Assembly: GCA_964653195.1 (NCBI GenBank)
Contig: CAZZCX010000002.1
Location: 29,705 to 93,704 of the forward strand
Source: CAYMDS01 sp964653195
GTDB lineage: Bacteria > Patescibacteriota > Microgenomatia > Levybacterales > UBA12049
DNA length: 64,000 bases
Reading direction: 5' to 3'
Below, piece after piece: positions 62,155 to 64,000 of this stretch. The notes below the pieces were generated by a model, which was not told the DNA's origin, searched no databases, and saw nothing but the letters and a program-made list of their open reading frames with translations. Each line of letters opens with the position of its first letter. Positions within the stretch are counted from its first letter, which is position 1. The position numbers and the translations under genes were made by a program.

Positions 62155-62412
62155 CTAATTTATCACAAAAAGCATCAAGATTATGCCAAGAGATGCTATA
62201 AGTATGTATTCTAGCACAACTTTAAGAGAGATGTCGTGATCGATGACATGATGGGCAATTCCCCAAAAAGTATAAAGAAATGCTGTCATAAAAATGATAA
62301 TTATTCTATATTCCGGAATCTGATATGACTTAATCAGTAGCGTTAAACACAGAAACATCAAAACTCCAAGCGTAATATAATAACCAGTGTGATATTTAAA
62401 CAAGTTTTTCAT
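62155..62412 (-). CDS. Small three-TM membrane protein, unknown
   Basis: The 85-residue protein has three hydrophobic segments (about 12-27, 36-54 and 65-83) and a polar loop AHHVIDHDISLK between the second and third. The Ile-Asp-His element recalls the SIDHIIFLTVIL end of the adjacent CAP protein, which suggests a shared membrane module. It begins directly after the CAP gene stop with no gap. No family was recognised. Confidence 0.55.
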   Translation of the reverse strand: MKNLFKYHTGYYITLGVLMFLCLTLLIKSYQIPEYRIIIIFMTAFLYTFWGIAHHVIDHDISLKVVLEYILIASLGIILMLFVIN

Positions 62413-63393
62413 TTATAAAACGACTCCCTGTGAATAGAGAATAATAGCCAATAAAATAACTGTCAAAAATATAATGTGATCAATACTGTGAGATGCAATA
62501 CGAAAGATCTGTCTTCTATCAATAATAATTATATCGGCAACAAGAATAATAAGTATAAATAACCCAACACCTAAAGCTATATTTTTAAATGTAGATTGTT
62601 TATTTATCACAGGGTCCTTTCTGAGCGATGCAATAAAAAGCGGGGGTGTAGGACTTAAAATTGGTAATACGCTTGGTATAGGAGTTACGGTTGGCACTAC
62701 GGTGGGAGAAGGAATTGGTATTGGGGTAAATTGTTCTACGACAATTGCAGTTGGTTGAACAAGGGGAGCAATTGTTGGGATAGCAGCGATTATCGTATCA
62801 TTCTGATCTGATACAGATGCTTGAGTATTCTGAGTTCGATTTCCAAACTCCTGTACAATAAGCACAGTTTCTTCCCCTGTCAAAACACCAGATACAATTG
62901 CAAAACCTACGTCCTTATACTTGGAGGATAGAATATTTTCTTTATGACCAGGACTTGCCATCCATGCGTTCATGGCATCCGTCGCGCTCGTAAACCCTCT
63001 GGCCAGATTTTCACCGGCATACAGATAATCGTACCCTGCTGACTTGATAAAAACCCATGGCGTCGTGCCATCCGGCGCATTATGCGCCCAATAGTTTTTG
63101 GCCAACATATCTCCTGCTTTGTTCATAGCAGCGGTAGATAGTTGAGAATCAAGCGTTAAGGGAGATAGCCCCGCGGATTCTCGTTCTTTATTTGTAAGGT
63201 TCACTAGTTCTTCAATAGATATATTAGCTGTTATTCCCAGTACTTCTGGATAGTTTCTTTCAACCGTAGGAGTGAGGTATACCATTATTGCAAGAAGTGA
63301 AACTAGAAATATAAGCGGTTGAATATGAAGAATTCTCGCGCGGTGATTATTTGATTCACGAGGGAAAAAAAGATGATGCAGAAAATCTAACAT
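62413..63393 (-). CDS. Membrane-anchored CAP/SCP domain protein
   Basis: The product is 326 residues. N-terminal TM (PLIFLVSLLAIMVYLT) is followed by a CAP domain (about 60-185) with ELVNLTNKERESAGLSPL, MLAKNYWAHNAPDGTTPW, AGENLARGFTSATDAMNAWM, SPGHKENILSSKYKDVGFAIV and IVQEFG. The His/Glu pairs of YkwD-like proteins are present. A Pro/Thr-rich linker (about 205-255) precedes two C-terminal TMs. It is an extracellular protein of unknown activity tied to the membrane at both ends. Confidence 0.88.
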   Translation of the reverse strand: MLDFLHHLFFPRESNNHRARILHIQPLIFLVSLLAIMVYLTPTVERNYPEVLGITANISIEELVNLTNKERESAGLSPLTLDSQLSTAAMNKAGDMLAKNYWAHNAPDGTTPWVFIKSAGYDYLYAGENLARGFTSATDAMNAWMASPGHKENILSSKYKDVGFAIVSGVLTGEETVLIVQEFGNRTQNTQASVSDQNDTIIAAIPTIAPLVQPTAIVVEQFTPIPIPSPTVVPTVTPIPSVLPILSPTPPLFIASLRKDPVINKQSTFKNIALGVGLFILIILVADIIIIDRRQIFRIASHSIDHIIFLTVILLAIILYSQGVVL

Positions 63394-63417
63394 GAAATTA
63401 GTATAGATGGTTTATTT

Positions 63418-63515
63418 TCCATTTTCCAGGTTCCATTTACCATTAATCTAAAAGATTGACAATTTACAGATTTTACAATTGAAAATAAATGGCATGTCGC
63501 AAATGATAAATGGAA
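63418..63515. repeat. Inverted pair of TCCATTT heptamer arrays
   Basis: Plus-strand units TCCATTT, TCCAGGT, TCCATTT, ACCATTA begin at 63418. Minus-strand units TCCATTT, ATCATTT, GCGACAT, GCCATTT lie near 63485-63515 and face the first set. The two arrays fill most of the gap between tsaB and the CAP gene. Confidence 0.6.
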
Positions 63516-63521
63516 AATATA

Positions 63522-63836
63522 TCACCTATATTTAGGCTCTACAATTTCACCAACCGGTTTTCCGTTCACAGGTATTTTTAACCAGCTCCCCAGTGTATTT
63601 GCAATAGTTACTCCTACTCTTAAACCTGTAAATGAACCCGGGCCTTCATTCACCTCAATAGCGCTTATATCGTGCACTCTGATCATATGTTTATTTAACA
63701 ACTCATCAATCAACGGTAAAACAATCTGAGCTTTCCACGCATCAGTTTTTCTGACAACCAATTCTTTCTTACCATTTATCTCAAGACCAATCTGGATTTC
63801 TTTATTATTTGAAGTATCGATATATAATTTATTCAT
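63522..63836 (-). CDS. tsaB: TsaB-like protein, short form
   Basis: The 104-residue protein has LYIDTSNNKEIQIGLEI, then LPLIDELLNKHMIRVHDISAIEVNEGPGSFTGLRVGVTIAN, the N-terminal ASKHA half of TsaB with its E-G-P-G-S-F-T-G-L-R signature. The second half (about 120 residues in typical TsaB) is absent; a normal TGA follows KPVGEIVEPKYR. TsaB supports TsaD in making t6A37 of tRNA, and the N-terminal half carries the TsaD dimer contact, so the short form may still work. Confidence 0.82.
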   Translation of the reverse strand: MNKLYIDTSNNKEIQIGLEINGKKELVVRKTDAWKAQIVLPLIDELLNKHMIRVHDISAIEVNEGPGSFTGLRVGVTIANTLGSWLKIPVNGKPVGEIVEPKYR

Positions 63837-63893
63837 AATTTGTAGATTAATTATTAACTAATAACGAGTTAAAATTCACTAATAAATAACCCG

Positions 63894-64000
63894 TTAAATA
63901 CTTAATACTTAATACTTAATACTTAATACTTAATACTTAATACTTAATACTTAATACTTAATACTTAATACTTAATACTTAATACTTAATACTTAATACT
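63894..64000. repeat. Heptanucleotide tandem repeat (TTAATAC)n at right edge
   Basis: From about 63901 to the window end, 14 perfect copies of CTTAATA follow each other and continue beyond the edge. The flank 63847-63893 is also divisible in 7-bp units (ATTAACT, AATAACG, AGTTAAA, ATTCACT, AATAAAT, AACCCGT). It contains no gene. Confidence 0.95.

Noticed and set aside
63894..64000. CRISPR array
   Set aside because: The repeats are contiguous 7-bp units without spacers, and no cas genes occur in the window.
1..64000. TGA recoded to an amino acid, as in some related lineages
   Set aside because: TGA is used as the stop in overlapping ATGA junctions (secD, the rml genes) and in tsaB, and core proteins such as Lon and SecD read through without internal TGA.

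Overview
The window is AT-rich, densely packed bacterial DNA with short intergenic gaps, many 1-50 bp gene overlaps and a strongly reduced, surface-oriented gene set. KGG, DUF5679, DUF4446, DUF3048 and DUF4112 proteins, PTPS-related and GT39 membrane glycosyltransferases, a half-length TsaB and a dockerin-tailed secreted protein together suggest a Candidate Phyla Radiation (Patescibacteria) genome, most likely of the Microgenomates group. This is inferred from gene content only; there is no rRNA in the window. TGA works as a normal stop codon.

Layout. 1-9.7 kb: a minus-strand glycan operon running from a MazG-like pyrophosphohydrolase through GT2, five GT-C/PTPS-type membrane proteins and another GT2 into a Wzx-like flippase cut by the left edge. 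9.8-16.5 kb: ABC exporter, DUF2341/dockerin secreted protein, GT39 enzyme, AI-2E family transporter. 16.5-17.0 kb: a GIY-YIG ORF lodged between a partial 5' copy of tRNA-Glu and the intact tRNA-Glu(CTC). 17.4-29.2 kb: hydrolase, MFS, Nudix enzymes, DUF2079 protein, a GNAT-C39 fusion, a beta-CASP nuclease and several unknowns. 29.3-39.2 kb: RRM protein, inositol-phosphatase-like enzyme, Lon, response regulators, DacA-like carboxypeptidase, GH18 and six-hairpin glycosidases. 39.2-43.4 kb: histidine kinase, Crp/Fnr regulator, a cluster of small stress proteins (YtxH, GlsB/YeaQ, KGG), DUF4112 and a thermonuclease. 43.4-51.2 kb: MFS, HflX, SecF-SecD with a winged-helix protein, DUF3048, DUF4446 and DUF5679. 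51.2-62.1 kb: a second surface-sugar region on the minus strand (GT39, GT2-GtrA, UXS-like, Gmd, Rmd-like, Ugd, RmlD, RmlB, Nudix, RmlA). 62.2-64 kb: CAP-domain protein, short TsaB and a heptamer tandem repeat running off the right edge.

The two glycan regions fit together: the right one makes nucleotide sugars (dTDP-deoxyhexose, GDP-deoxyhexose, UDP-glucuronate/xylose), and the GT2 enzymes make polyprenyl-phosphate sugars. The GT-C proteins would use those outside the membrane, and the flippase would export lipid-linked glycan.

Three patterns are not explained by ordinary annotation. First, a tRNA-targeting GIY-YIG cassette that regenerates its tRNA. Second, a promoter style in which the -10 box lies 5-12 nt from the start codon (leaderless or nearly so), while a few small abundant-type proteins have very strong Shine-Dalgarno sites. 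Third, intergenic repeats phased at exactly 7 bp at several unrelated loci.
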